Below are positions 47,029 to 55,163 of a DNA stretch of 64,000 bases, piece by piece. The DNA comes from Dyella_B nitratireducens (GTDB lineage: Bacteria; Pseudomonadota; Gammaproteobacteria; Xanthomonadales; Rhodanobacteraceae), in NCBI RefSeq assembly GCF_049532905.1, contig NZ_CP064032.1, positions 868,001 to 932,000 of the forward strand, in the 5' to 3' direction. Made by a program: the position numbers and the translations under genes. How positions within the stretch are numbered: the first letter of the stretch is position 1; each line of letters begins with the position of its first letter. A model generated the notes under the pieces. That model saw only the letters and a program-made list of their open reading frames with translations. It was not told the DNA's origin and searched no databases.

Positions 47029-47760
47029 TTATATGCCGCAAGAAAGCGTCGGAGCGACGATTGGAATGAGCAGGCCGAGATTGGCCATAACGGTGTTGTT
47101 ACAAGCACCAGTGAACGAAATGAGGCCAGCCACATCGCCGTTGTAGCTGAGATTAGGGCCGCTGATTGTGAGAGTAGAGCCGCTTATACCGACCGACGCC
47201 GCATTACCTTGAACGGCAATACTCGCAACGCTGATCGTGTTTAGCAGTTTGACGGAGGTGGTGATCTGGGTATTCAGGACGCTGACTGAAAGCGGCGACA
47301 AGGTCACCGTGATGCCCTGGCCGTAGGCGGATACGGTTGCGCTTGCCAGGAGACCATTGACGGTAACTGTTTCCCCTCCATTAGTCACGATTATCGTTCC
47401 TGTGCTCGGAGTGACAAGAACGAAGCCGTCCGGATCTGCTGACAAGGTGATCCCTGCGAGCCCGGCGCCGATGTTACAAGTTCCTCCTCCGGCTTTATAT
47501 TCGCCATTGTCCTCGGTAATTACCCCAGCGTTGCAAACCAGGTTGATGTTGCTGCCATCGGGAAGTTCGCCGTTGCAGCTTAGGGTGACGCCCACGCCGT
47601 TCTGGTCGGGACTCACCTGGCACTGCAGCGCCATGGTAGGTGCCGCTGCAGCGCGGACAGGGATAAAGCTCAGAAGTGCAGCTGATGCAGTCAAAGCTGC
47701 GATAGCCAGCACACTGAGTGCCCTGGCCGTGTTCAACTTGAAGATGGAGTGCAGCTTCAT
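47029..47760 (-). CDS. Secreted protein of unknown function, beta-rich, six cysteines
   Basis: 243 residues, not recognised. A long signal peptide (about 1-38, ending VRAAAAP) is preceded by a good Shine-Dalgarno (GAGGAGG, 5 bases from ATG). The mature part is rich in T, S, V, G and I with repeated strands, has six cysteines (LQCQ, LSCNG, LVCNAG, GTCNIG, GACNN, LSCGI), and few charged residues, as in fibre-like or surface beta proteins. Sampled lines run about 52-55 percent G+C, below the neighbours. An uncharacterised secreted or surface protein; no enzyme motif is visible. Confidence 0.7.
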   Translation of the reverse strand: MKLHSIFKLNTARALSVLAIAALTASAALLSFIPVRAAAAPTMALQCQVSPDQNGVGVTLSCNGELPDGSNINLVCNAGVITEDNGEYKAGGGTCNIGAGLAGITLSADPDGFVLVTPSTGTIIVTNGGETVTVNGLLASATVSAYGQGITVTLSPLSVSVLNTQITTSVKLLNTISVASIAVQGNAASVGISGSTLTISGPNLSYNGDVAGLISFTGACNNTVMANLGLLIPIVAPTLSCGI

Positions 47761-48207
47761 AGGTGCCTCCTCGATGGATTTAAAGACAGCGCTGGATGGC
47801 CGAGCATAATCGGCGGGTGCAACACGCTTCGTAAGGTCGCCTGACTATCCCCGGGCGAGTCGAGCAGACTTGGTGGGCTGCATAAAGCGAAGAGGGTGCT
47901 CTGTCTGCTCGACTGGAATGTAGCGAGGACTAACTAAAGGTTCCGTATAGATGCTGCAACGGAGATCAGGACGCAACCTGTCCCCGTTTTGCACGGTGAT
48001 GATCGTCACCTCTGGTCGTCGAATTCGCGCATTTCACGCAAACGTTGTGCATGCCGAGCCACGCGATCAAACACTTCCAGCATTAGCACGCCATAGTTAC
48101 CGCACATGAAGCTCATTTTGAGGGGTATAAAAAATTGCCCCCCATGAAGAGCTTGGCCATGAGCACGGATCGGTGGACATATAAATTATTCAACCTGGAT
48201 TTCGATT
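47761..48207. other. 447-base gap between two divergent accessory genes
   Basis: No gene is supported here. It contains a 12-bp inverted repeat (AGTCGAGCAGAC at 47858-47869 and GTCTGCTCGACT at 47903-47914, 33-base spacer), a short hairpin GGTGATGATCGTCACC at 47995-48010, and an A-rich GGTATAAAAAATT stretch near 48125. These could be regulatory for the divergent genes. I saw no good PIP or HrpII box match. Confidence 0.45.
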
Positions 48208-49401
48208 ATGCCGAGTTTTGGTATTCATTCGAGCTTTCACCACACGGAACCTCATCCTGTCGAAACGACTCATCCAACCGAGTCGAAGTCTTCTGTCAAA
48301 GAGACCGATAAACCTGGTTCGTCCATTCTCAAACCAGGGACTAACCCGTTTACGCAGTCCTCCTCCGGACTTCCAACCAACAGCACTCCGAAAAAGTCCA
48401 CGCTGAAAAAGGTCACATGGCCGAATCAAGAGGGTGATTACGTCGTAAATACCAAAGATGCCCCTGACGCGAATGGAAGCCGCCCGGTCTATAAACTTGA
48501 CGATGTGGGCACGCGCATGCCCACGAATGAGCGTGCGAAACAAGATGAACATGGAAACTTCAAGCGGGTGGATGGCACGGATGCCGCCAAACCGGCGAGC
48601 AGTGCTGCCCTGCCACCTGCGGCCAAAGTCGATCCCCGAACGCTGACGCTCAATAAAGAATCGGGTGTCTATCAGCCCAGCAACGCCAGAACGCTAGGCG
48701 GGGATGATCGCAGTTACGTACGCGTGGGCGATAGCTACTATCAGGTAAAGCAAGGCGCAAATGGCTGGGCCATTGTCGACCCGAACAAGGCGCATACGGT
48801 TGCGGGAAGCGTATATGTGAAGCTGGATGGCAAAGGTGGTGCCGAGCCGCTGGCCAAGGCAGGGCTTAAAGGGGGAGAACCTGCAGCCCCTCCGCTCAGG
48901 CAGCAAGTACTGGAATCCCGGGAAGCCGCCGTCCAAGCATACAACAGGCTCGACCTAGCCCGCGATGAGGCGGAGCAGGCCAGGCACGCGTTCGATGAAT
49001 CGACACGGCAACTCGAAGACCACCAGGCACAGGCGAGATCCCTTGTCGAAGATATTGAGATATTGCGCGCCCAAGACGGTGGACTTGAGGGCGCTTATCA
49101 ACGTGAACAAGATCCGGTGAAACGCGAGCGTATCCAGCAAGAGCGGACCAGGATCCAGGACGAACTCTCGTCTAAAAGAGACACCCTGAACAAGCTCAAT
49201 AGCGACATTGAGGGTTTGAATCAAAAGATTCCGGATGATAGGAAGGCCGTGGTTCGAGCCGAGAAGGAGGTGGAGAACGCCGTACAGTCACTGGATAAGG
49301 CGGGGATTCTCTTCTTTCACCATCTTGCAGAATATGTCATGGCAAATCCCGATGATGCTGAAGGATTCAATATGTTCGCCGGTGAGCCCGACGCGCTGTG
49401 A
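48208..49401 (+). CDS. Unrecognised coiled-coil protein, candidate secreted effector
   Basis: 397 residues without a classical signal peptide or membrane segment. Residues 1-70 are rich in S, T, P, H and K, a composition often seen in type III effector N-termini. Residues about 150-215 hold a small beta-like unit (DDRSYVRVGDSYYQVK, NGWAIVDPN, GSVYVKLDGKGG) reminiscent of short modules in large secreted toxins. Residues about 235-365 are a long coiled coil (EEAEQARHAF-type heptads, then ELSSKRDTLNKLNSDIEGL). The C-terminus is short and acidic. Only a weak GGA lies before ATG. Lower G+C than flanks (about 50-52 percent in sampled lines). Effector status is inference. Confidence 0.65.
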   Translation: MPSFGIHSSFHHTEPHPVETTHPTESKSSVKETDKPGSSILKPGTNPFTQSSSGLPTNSTPKKSTLKKVTWPNQEGDYVVNTKDAPDANGSRPVYKLDDVGTRMPTNERAKQDEHGNFKRVDGTDAAKPASSAALPPAAKVDPRTLTLNKESGVYQPSNARTLGGDDRSYVRVGDSYYQVKQGANGWAIVDPNKAHTVAGSVYVKLDGKGGAEPLAKAGLKGGEPAAPPLRQQVLESREAAVQAYNRLDLARDEAEQARHAFDESTRQLEDHQAQARSLVEDIEILRAQDGGLEGAYQREQDPVKRERIQQERTRIQDELSSKRDTLNKLNSDIEGLNQKIPDDRKAVVRAEKEVENAVQSLDKAGILFFHHLAEYVMANPDDAEGFNMFAGEPDAL

Positions 49402-49556
49402 CTAGGCAGTGGACATGGTATGGGGAAGCAGGAAACAGAGAAGCGCAGGATGCGGGAGTGACAGTCATTGCTATTGAGCCGATGGCACACCGTTCGTCAC
49501 GGCGAACTTCACGTTGGCTGTTCCCCGTTCCTTAGTTCTCCGCTTATGATTCCCCC

Positions 49557-51497
49557 ATGTTGCCAGAGCAGCGCTTTACGGACACCGATGCCTGCGCGCA
49601 GCTCATCGTCGAGCGGCTGGGAGCGGACTTGCGTGTAGCGGCGCCGTTGGGCCTCGGCAAGCCGCACGGATTGCTCAACGCGCTGTATGGCCTGATGCTC
49701 GCCGATACGTGGCGATCGATGACCTTGTACACCGCCTTGTCACTGACACGGCCGCGGGCGAAAAGCGAATTGGAAGCGCGTTTCCTGGATCCATTCGTGG
49801 AGCGCCACTTCGGCGCTGGCTACGTCGATCCGCAATACGCCGTCGACCAGATGCAAGGCAAGCTGCCGCCCAACGTGGCGGTGCATGAGTTCTACATGCA
49901 ATCGGGGGCCTTGCTGCATTCGCCCAGTGCGCAGCGCAACTACATCAGCCAGAACTACACGCACGTGGCGCGCGATCTGGTCGTGCAGGACATCAACCTG
50001 CTGGTGCAGCTCGTTGCACGCCACGAAACACCCTCCGGGGTGCGTTACAGCTTGTCGTGCAATCCCGACCTTACCCTGGATTTTCTCGATCGCGTCAAGG
50101 CAGCGGGCAAGTCGCGCCCCTTGTGTGTGGCCGTGGTGCATCCGTCCTTGCCGTACATTGGTGGTGCTGCGGAAGTCACACAGAATTTCTTCGACATCGA
50201 ACTGGCGCCCACGTCATCGCCACCGTTGTTCGCACTACCCAGAATGCCGGTCGATGCGGCCGAATACGCGCTCGGCCTGCACGCCAGTGCACTGGTGAAA
50301 GATGGCGGTTGCTTGCAGATTGGTATTGGTGCCTTATCCGATGCCCTGGTCAAAGGCTTGTTGCTGCGGCAGCAGGACAACACCGCATGGCGAAAAGTAC
50401 TGGTTGCGCTTGACCCGCGTGGCGCCACGCATCGATTGGCCGAACGTATCGGTGGCCTTGCAATGTTCAAGACCGGTTTGTACGGCTGCAGTGAAATGGT
50501 GCTGGATGGTTTCATGCACTTGGCCAAGGCCGGCGTGCTCAAGCGGCGCAGCTGGGACAACCTTGCGCTCGAGCGCGCGGCTGCCGGCGGCCGCTTGCCG
50601 GATGACGTGCCCGGCGGGCACTACTTGCGCGGTGCGTTCTTCCTCGGCTCACGCGAACTTTACGAGTGGTTGGAAACCACCACGGGCAGCGACGCCGATG
50701 CCATCGACATGTGTCCGGTGTCCAACGTCAACCAGCTCTATGGCGACCACCAGGCGTTGGCTATGTTGCAACGTCGCGGCGCGCGTTTCTTCAATACCTG
50801 CATGATGTCGACCCTGCTTGGCGCGGCGATTTCCGAAACGCTGGAAGATGGCCACGTGGTGAGCGGTGTCGGCGGCCAGTACAACTTCGTCGCCATGGCG
50901 CACGAGTTGCCCGATGGCCGCTCGGTATTGCTGCAACGTGCAACCCGGTGCGGACGCAACGGTGTGGAAACCAATATCCGCTGGCACTACGGCCAAACCA
51001 CCATTCCAAGGCATCTGCGCGACATCGTGGTCACCGAGTATGGCGTCGCCGATTTGCGTGGCAAGAGCGATAGCGAATGCATCGAGGCCATGCTGGCGGT
51101 CAGCGATGCGCGATTCGTCGATGCCCTGGCGGCGGAAGCCAAATCGCACGGCAAGCTCGCTGCGGATTTCAAGATTCCGGAAGCCTGGCGCAAGCATCGC
51201 CCTGAGGCACTGCATGAAGCCTTGGCCAAACCGATGCGCAAAGGACTGCTACCCGCGTTTCCGTTCGGCAGTGATTTCACCGACGTCGAGCAACGCCTGT
51301 TACCCGCTTTGGCGTGGCTGCAATCGTCAAGTGCCACATGGAAGGGCAGGTGGCAGCTGCTGAAGGCGCTATGGAAGCCAGGCGCCATCAAGGCGGAAGA
51401 GGCTGCTGTACTGGAACGCATGCAGTTGTCAGGAGCGACCAGGCTGAGCGATCGCCTGCAGCGTCGCTTGCTGCAAACCGCCTTGCGGCGATCGTAG
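49557..51497 (+). CDS. Acetyl-CoA hydrolase/transferase family protein
   Basis: 646 residues, long for the family (usually 430-550) with an N-terminal CoA-transferase domain and C-terminal AcetylCoA_hyd_C domain (GVGGQYNFVAMAHELPDGRS, TEYGVADLRGKSD). Candidate catalytic glutamate is E313 in GLYGCSEMVLDG. Such enzymes hydrolyse acyl-CoA or transfer CoA to another carboxylate. The TAG stop lies within the REP unit at 51494. ATG 49557 has no strong Shine-Dalgarno. Confidence 0.85.
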   Translation: MLPEQRFTDTDACAQLIVERLGADLRVAAPLGLGKPHGLLNALYGLMLADTWRSMTLYTALSLTRPRAKSELEARFLDPFVERHFGAGYVDPQYAVDQMQGKLPPNVAVHEFYMQSGALLHSPSAQRNYISQNYTHVARDLVVQDINLLVQLVARHETPSGVRYSLSCNPDLTLDFLDRVKAAGKSRPLCVAVVHPSLPYIGGAAEVTQNFFDIELAPTSSPPLFALPRMPVDAAEYALGLHASALVKDGGCLQIGIGALSDALVKGLLLRQQDNTAWRKVLVALDPRGATHRLAERIGGLAMFKTGLYGCSEMVLDGFMHLAKAGVLKRRSWDNLALERAAAGGRLPDDVPGGHYLRGAFFLGSRELYEWLETTTGSDADAIDMCPVSNVNQLYGDHQALAMLQRRGARFFNTCMMSTLLGAAISETLEDGHVVSGVGGQYNFVAMAHELPDGRSVLLQRATRCGRNGVETNIRWHYGQTTIPRHLRDIVVTEYGVADLRGKSDSECIEAMLAVSDARFVDALAAEAKSHGKLAADFKIPEAWRKHRPEALHEALAKPMRKGLLPAFPFGSDFTDVEQRLLPALAWLQSSSATWKGRWQLLKALWKPGAIKAEEAAVLERMQLSGATRLSDRLQRRLLQTALRRS

Positions 51498-51522
51498 GCT
51501 GGGGTTTGTACCCCGGCCTGCG
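51494..51522. repeat. REP unit supplying a stop codon
   Basis: GTAGGCTGGGGTTTGTACCC (then CGGCCTGCG) is a variant of the GTAGGTTGGGG palindrome. Its TAG (51495-51497) is the stop of the acetyl-CoA hydrolase gene. Confidence 0.75.
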
Positions 51523-51757
51523 AATATCGCAAATCAAGGTACACGCAATGAATTGCGCAAAACCGCACACCGTGTTTCACTCCACGGATGGCAGAATGCC
51601 TATTCGATGACGCCACAGGGGGAAGCAAGGTCGTGGCTTTGGCATCAGTTCGTGACAGCGTTTGCGCCCATGTGATGACAGCACACCATCTGCAGTTTGC
51701 AGGGACGCACCCACCGATCTTCGCTTGCGAGGGTTGCGTGCTGCGCGTGCGTTAACT

Positions 51758-52567
51758 GTGAAAAGACTCAGTCCTCAACTACGTACCGCCGGCACCTATG
51801 TGCTGCTTTCGGCGATCTATATATGGATATCCGGGCACGTGCTCGGCAGTCTGGTGCACGATCCGCACCGTATCGTTTTCTATCAGATCTTGAAGGGCTG
51901 GCTGTTCGTTCTGGGCACTGGACTCTTGTTGTACTGGTTGATCGGTCGCACCGTTCGCCGCCTGGCCAAAGCCAACCAGCAATTGCTCGACAGTCACGAG
52001 CAAGCTTTGCGGGTGCTGGTGGAGGCGATGGACGTGCGGCACAAGGAAACCAGCGACCATTCCGAACGCGTGGTACGCATGGCGCTTGGGCTGGCGAAAC
52101 GGGTGGGTCTGCATGGCGATGCGTTGCGCGACATCAAATTCGGTGCGCTGCTGCATGACATCGGCAAGCTGGCTTTGCCGGATGCCATCCTGATCAAGCC
52201 CGGCAAGCTGGACGACGAGGAAACGCAAGTGATGCGCACGCATCCGCGCATGGGTTACGACATGCTGCAGCGAATCGATTTTCTGCATGGTGCCAGCGTC
52301 ATCCCGTACAGCCACCACGAACGCTGGGACGGCACCGGCTATCCGCAAGGCTTGAAAGGCGAACAGATCCCGCTGGCAGCACGCATTTTCAGCGTAGTGG
52401 ACGTGTGGGATGCATTGAGTTTTCCGCGCGTCTACAAACCGGCGTGGCCAGAGGCGGAGGTGTTGCAGTACCTGCGCGATGCGGCGGGCGGGCAGCTCGA
52501 TCCGCATCTGGTTGCGTTGTTTCTCAACAACTACAGCGAGTTGAAGGCGCTCGCTCTGAACGCCTGA
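51758..52567 (+). CDS. HD-GYP cyclic-di-GMP phosphodiesterase, membrane-bound
   Basis: Two membrane segments (about residues 14-33 and 45-64), a short linker helix, then an HD-GYP domain. The metal dyad is H133-D134 in LLHDIGKL, and the GYP motif is complete at 194-196 in HHERWDGTGYPQGL. So it probably degrades cyclic-di-GMP. The start is uncertain: the frame is open to a TTG at 51662, but those residues look non-coding, and I prefer GTG 51758 (269 residues). No regulatory domain in front of the HD-GYP part apart from the membrane anchor. Confidence 0.85.
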   Translation: MKRLSPQLRTAGTYVLLSAIYIWISGHVLGSLVHDPHRIVFYQILKGWLFVLGTGLLLYWLIGRTVRRLAKANQQLLDSHEQALRVLVEAMDVRHKETSDHSERVVRMALGLAKRVGLHGDALRDIKFGALLHDIGKLALPDAILIKPGKLDDEETQVMRTHPRMGYDMLQRIDFLHGASVIPYSHHERWDGTGYPQGLKGEQIPLAARIFSVVDVWDALSFPRVYKPAWPEAEVLQYLRDAAGGQLDPHLVALFLNNYSELKALALNA

Positions 52568-52571
52568 CACC

Positions 52572-52644
52572 GTAGGTTGGGGTGCAAACCCCAACATTGC
52601 CATGCACGCTGGCGCCGGATGTTGGGGGTTGCACCCCAAGCTAC
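52572..52644. repeat. Paired REP element (GTAGGTTGGGG family)
   Basis: Units 52572-52595 and 52621-52644 are near-inverse copies with a 25-base spacer (ATTGCCATGCACGCTGGC...). The minus-strand GTAG of the right unit provides the TAG stop of the membrane-protein gene that ends at 52641. Confidence 0.9.
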
Positions 52645-53153
52645 GAGGCTATCCTGGCTCGCGGCCGTAGCAGCAAGTAAAACGCAGCCATATGCGTGAT
52701 CATCAATATAGGCACATAGATGACCGGGATCGCATAGACAGCACCAAGCTCCCCCGCGTGCGCAGGAAGGTTCGCCTGGATAGCGTGGTAATAATCGAGA
52801 ACGAGATCGACCGCTCCTACAAGATTGAACGCCACCACAAACAACCAAAACAATGGACGTATGCGTGCCATAAGTAGCGCCAGCATCGCCAGTAAACCCG
52901 TTGCCAAGTCAGCGTAGGCGGCGAATACGGCAAAACTGGCAGGCAGGTCGGGACTGACGACGCCCGGCAGGATGAAAACCAGCCCGAAGAAACGAAAGCT
53001 GTGCAACGTGGCGATCGCGCGGTGCACGTCGAACGCCGCCATCGATTTGAATCTGGGCCAGATGTAGATGCGGAAGCAAAGCAGCCACGCGATATACCCC
53101 AGAACAAGCTGCAGTTGAAAGAGACGTTCCGGCGACATGGTGTTTTCCATCAT
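52641..53153 (-). CDS. Small multi-pass membrane protein of unknown function
   Basis: 170 residues with about five hydrophobic segments (QLVLGYIAWLLCFRIYIW, FFGLVFILPGVV, DLATGLLAMLALLMA, PLFWLFVVAFNLVGAVDLVL, AVYAIPVIYVPILMITHMAA). I do not recognise the family. The stop is in a REP element. Its ATG overlaps the stop of the 58-residue gene upstream (ATGA), so the two are probably translationally coupled. Confidence 0.75.
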   Translation of the reverse strand: MMENTMSPERLFQLQLVLGYIAWLLCFRIYIWPRFKSMAAFDVHRAIATLHSFRFFGLVFILPGVVSPDLPASFAVFAAYADLATGLLAMLALLMARIRPLFWLFVVAFNLVGAVDLVLDYYHAIQANLPAHAGELGAVYAIPVIYVPILMITHMAAFYLLLRPRARIAS

Positions 53154-53326
53154 GCGATAACCTCTAACACCGCAGTAAGAATGCCAACGCGGCGTTCCAT
53201 CGGATTCGGGTCATTGGCAGTCTTCAGCCGCTTGGTCCGGCCAGTCGCGCGATAGCGATTGGGCACGTTATCAAGTACATCGTTCATGGCAAGGACAATA
53301 TCGGCAGACACAGCGGCGGCACTCAT
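53150..53326 (-). CDS. Small hypothetical protein coupled to the membrane-protein gene
   Basis: 58 residues (MSAAAVSADIVLAMNDVLDN at the start, basic in the middle). ATG 53326 has GGAG 8 bases upstream, and the stop overlaps the next ATG by four bases. These support it as a real gene despite its length, although I do not recognise it. It faces a divergent LysR regulator, 82 bases away. Confidence 0.5.
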   Translation of the reverse strand: MSAAAVSADIVLAMNDVLDNVPNRYRATGRTKRLKTANDPNPMERRVGILTAVLEVIA

Positions 53327-53408
53327 CAATGGTTCTCCATGGAAACCTGCAGGCATAGGTGTACCATCGCCCCGCGTGAGCGACTATTCATCACAATGTT
53401 GACGGGCT

Positions 53409-54317
53409 ATGAAGCAGAACTTCACAGTCAGGCAGGGCGCGCTCGATGGCGTGGAGGCGTTTCTCAGCGTGGCCCAGCACCGCAGTTTTCGCCGGGCAGC
53501 GGCAGAACTCGGCGTAACGCCCTCGGCCATCAGCCAGGCCGTGCGTGTTCTTGAAGCGCGCGTTGGTGCGGCGCTTTTTATCCGCACGACGCGCAGCGTC
53601 GGCTTGACCGAAGCCGGCGAACGATTTCTTTCGCGTGCCAAGCCTGCCTTCGAAGAACTTGTCGCTGCTGGCGAAGTGGCGCGCGGACTCGGTCAGCGGC
53701 CAACGGGATTGCTGCGCCTTTCCGTACCGCGCGCGGTGGTGCCCATTGTGTTGGAACCACTGATCGCGTCCTTCTGTGAGGCCTATCCAGAGATCGAAGT
53801 GGAAATCGCTGCGAGCGAGGAGTTGATCGATATTGCGGCGGAGGGATTCGACGCCGGCATTCGGATGGGGCAGTTCGTCGATGCCGATATGGTTGCCGTA
53901 CCGTTGACGCCGCCGTTTCGTTTCATCGTCGTCGGCAGCCCGGACTACTTCGCAAGCCGCCGCCGGCCCAAGGTGGTGGACGATCTACGTCAACATGCCT
54001 GTTTGCGATGGCGGCGATCCAACGGCGCCATCGCGCCCTGGTCATTCAACGACAATGGCCGTGCGATGGAGATTGCCGTATCCGGCCCCTTCATCGCGAA
54101 TGATTTTCCCACCATGCTCGGCGCCGCATTCAAAGGTGTAGGCCTGGCCCAGCTACCTGAGCCGATGGTGGTGGAAGGGGTGAAAACGGGAAAGCTGCTG
54201 CACGTGTTGGAACGGTTCGCGCCAGTGATGCCGGGCGTGTTTCTCTACTACCCAAGCCGTCGGCAAACCATGCCGAAGCTGCGCGCATTTATCGATCACG
54301 TGAAGAGCCGCAAGTAG
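53409..54317 (+). CDS. LysR-family transcriptional regulator
   Basis: 302 residues. The N-terminal winged helix-turn-helix (VEAFLSVAQHRSFRRAAAEL, VTPSAISQAVRVLEARVGAA) is followed by a LysR substrate-binding domain (about 90-300; GLLRLSVPRAVVPIVLEPL, GFDAGIRMG). It probably regulates the divergent 58-residue gene and the membrane protein, as many LysR regulators act on their neighbours. Its TAG stop is supplied by the REP unit at 54314. Confidence 0.9.
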   Translation: MKQNFTVRQGALDGVEAFLSVAQHRSFRRAAAELGVTPSAISQAVRVLEARVGAALFIRTTRSVGLTEAGERFLSRAKPAFEELVAAGEVARGLGQRPTGLLRLSVPRAVVPIVLEPLIASFCEAYPEIEVEIAASEELIDIAAEGFDAGIRMGQFVDADMVAVPLTPPFRFIVVGSPDYFASRRRPKVVDDLRQHACLRWRRSNGAIAPWSFNDNGRAMEIAVSGPFIANDFPTMLGAAFKGVGLAQLPEPMVVEGVKTGKLLHVLERFAPVMPGVFLYYPSRRQTMPKLRAFIDHVKSRK

Positions 54318-54337
54318 GTTGGGGTGCAAACCCCAAC
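54314..54337. repeat. REP unit supplying a stop codon
   Basis: GTAGGTTGGGGTGCAAACCC followed by CAAC, identical to the first unit of 41937 and 52572. It contains the stop of the LysR gene. The next bases (ATCGCCATGCATGTGG) resemble the spacers at 52596 and 41961, suggesting a truncated paired element. Confidence 0.85.
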
Positions 54338-54422
54338 ATCGCCATGCATGTGGAAAAGTCAGTCTCGCCTCGACGTCATTCCGGCGAAGGTAACGAAGCA
54401 CATTGTCGCGAAGCTCGGTTTC

Positions 54423-55163
54423 TTATACGAAAGAAAAACCTTCCAAAATGCGTTTCGCAGAAACCGTAGGCAGATCTTTCCATTGCTGCGGATCAAACGG
54501 CGCAGTCACCAACATCGCAACCTCCCGCAAAAACACATCCCGCGACATCTCCACGGCCCCCAATCCCAATAAATGCGGATTGCTGACCTGCGCATCGATC
54601 AACGGAAACTCCCATTCGCGCAATAGCGACGCCAGCGCACACAACGCCAGCTTCGAACCACCGCTTTGCGCGCTGAACATCGATTCGCCGCAGAACAACC
54701 GGCCGATGGAAACACCGTAGACACCGCCGATCAGGTCATCCTGCGCCCAGACTTCCACGCTATGCGCACAACCAAGATCGTGCAGCATGCCGTAGGCGTC
54801 GATCATCGCCGGGCTGATCCAGGTACCGAATTGTCCAGGCCGTGGCGCCGCGCAAGCCTGCATCACCTCACGAAAGGCACGGTTGATGGTCACCTGCCAG
54901 TCCGTGTCTTTCAGCGCCCTGCGTTGGCTGCGGTTAGGCCGCAACTGGTCCGTCTGAAACACACAGCGCGGATCGGGCGACCACCACAGGATCGGCTCGC
55001 CTTCGTTGAACCAGGGGAAGATGCCGTGCGCATACGCCGTCATCAGGCGCAGTGGTGAAAGATCGCCGCCGAAGGCGAGCAATCCGTTGGGTTCGATGAG
55101 CGCGGTGCGTGGATCGGGGAAATGACCCGGGGCGTGGTCGTCGAGCCTGGGGAGGCGGATCAT
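54423..55163 (-). CDS. aat: Leucyl/phenylalanyl-tRNA-protein transferase
   Basis: Adds Leu or Phe to N-terminal Arg or Lys of proteins, creating N-degrons for ClpS/ClpAP. Family markers are GLLAFGGDLSPLRLMTAYAHG, FPWFNEGEPILWWSPDPRCV, YGVSIGRLFCGESMFS, and LIDAQVSNPHLLGLGAVEM. Start ATG 55163 gives 246 residues; the frame stays open to 55784, but those residues overlap the preceding gene. It overlaps the stop of the GNAT-like gene upstream by four bases, so the two are one operon. Confidence 0.94.
   Translation of the reverse strand: MIRLPRLDDHAPGHFPDPRTALIEPNGLLAFGGDLSPLRLMTAYAHGIFPWFNEGEPILWWSPDPRCVFQTDQLRPNRSQRRALKDTDWQVTINRAFREVMQACAAPRPGQFGTWISPAMIDAYGMLHDLGCAHSVEVWAQDDLIGGVYGVSIGRLFCGESMFSAQSGGSKLALCALASLLREWEFPLIDAQVSNPHLLGLGAVEMSRDVFLREVAMLVTAPFDPQQWKDLPTVSAKRILEGFSFV

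Noticed and set aside
47915..47950. Possible HrpL-type promoter (GGAACC then CTAC) on the minus strand before the secreted-protein gene
   Set aside because: Second half is CTAC rather than CCAC and the site is about 170 bases from the start; one mismatch in such a short motif is expected by chance.
48023..48050. Possible plant-inducible or HrpII box before the candidate effector gene
   Set aside because: TTCGC at 48023 is followed 15-16 bases later by GTTGT, not TTCG, so the match fails.
39608..54337. Repeats resembling a CRISPR array
   Set aside because: Units are palindromic REP elements in pairs, kilobases apart, with related rather than unique spacers, and no cas genes.
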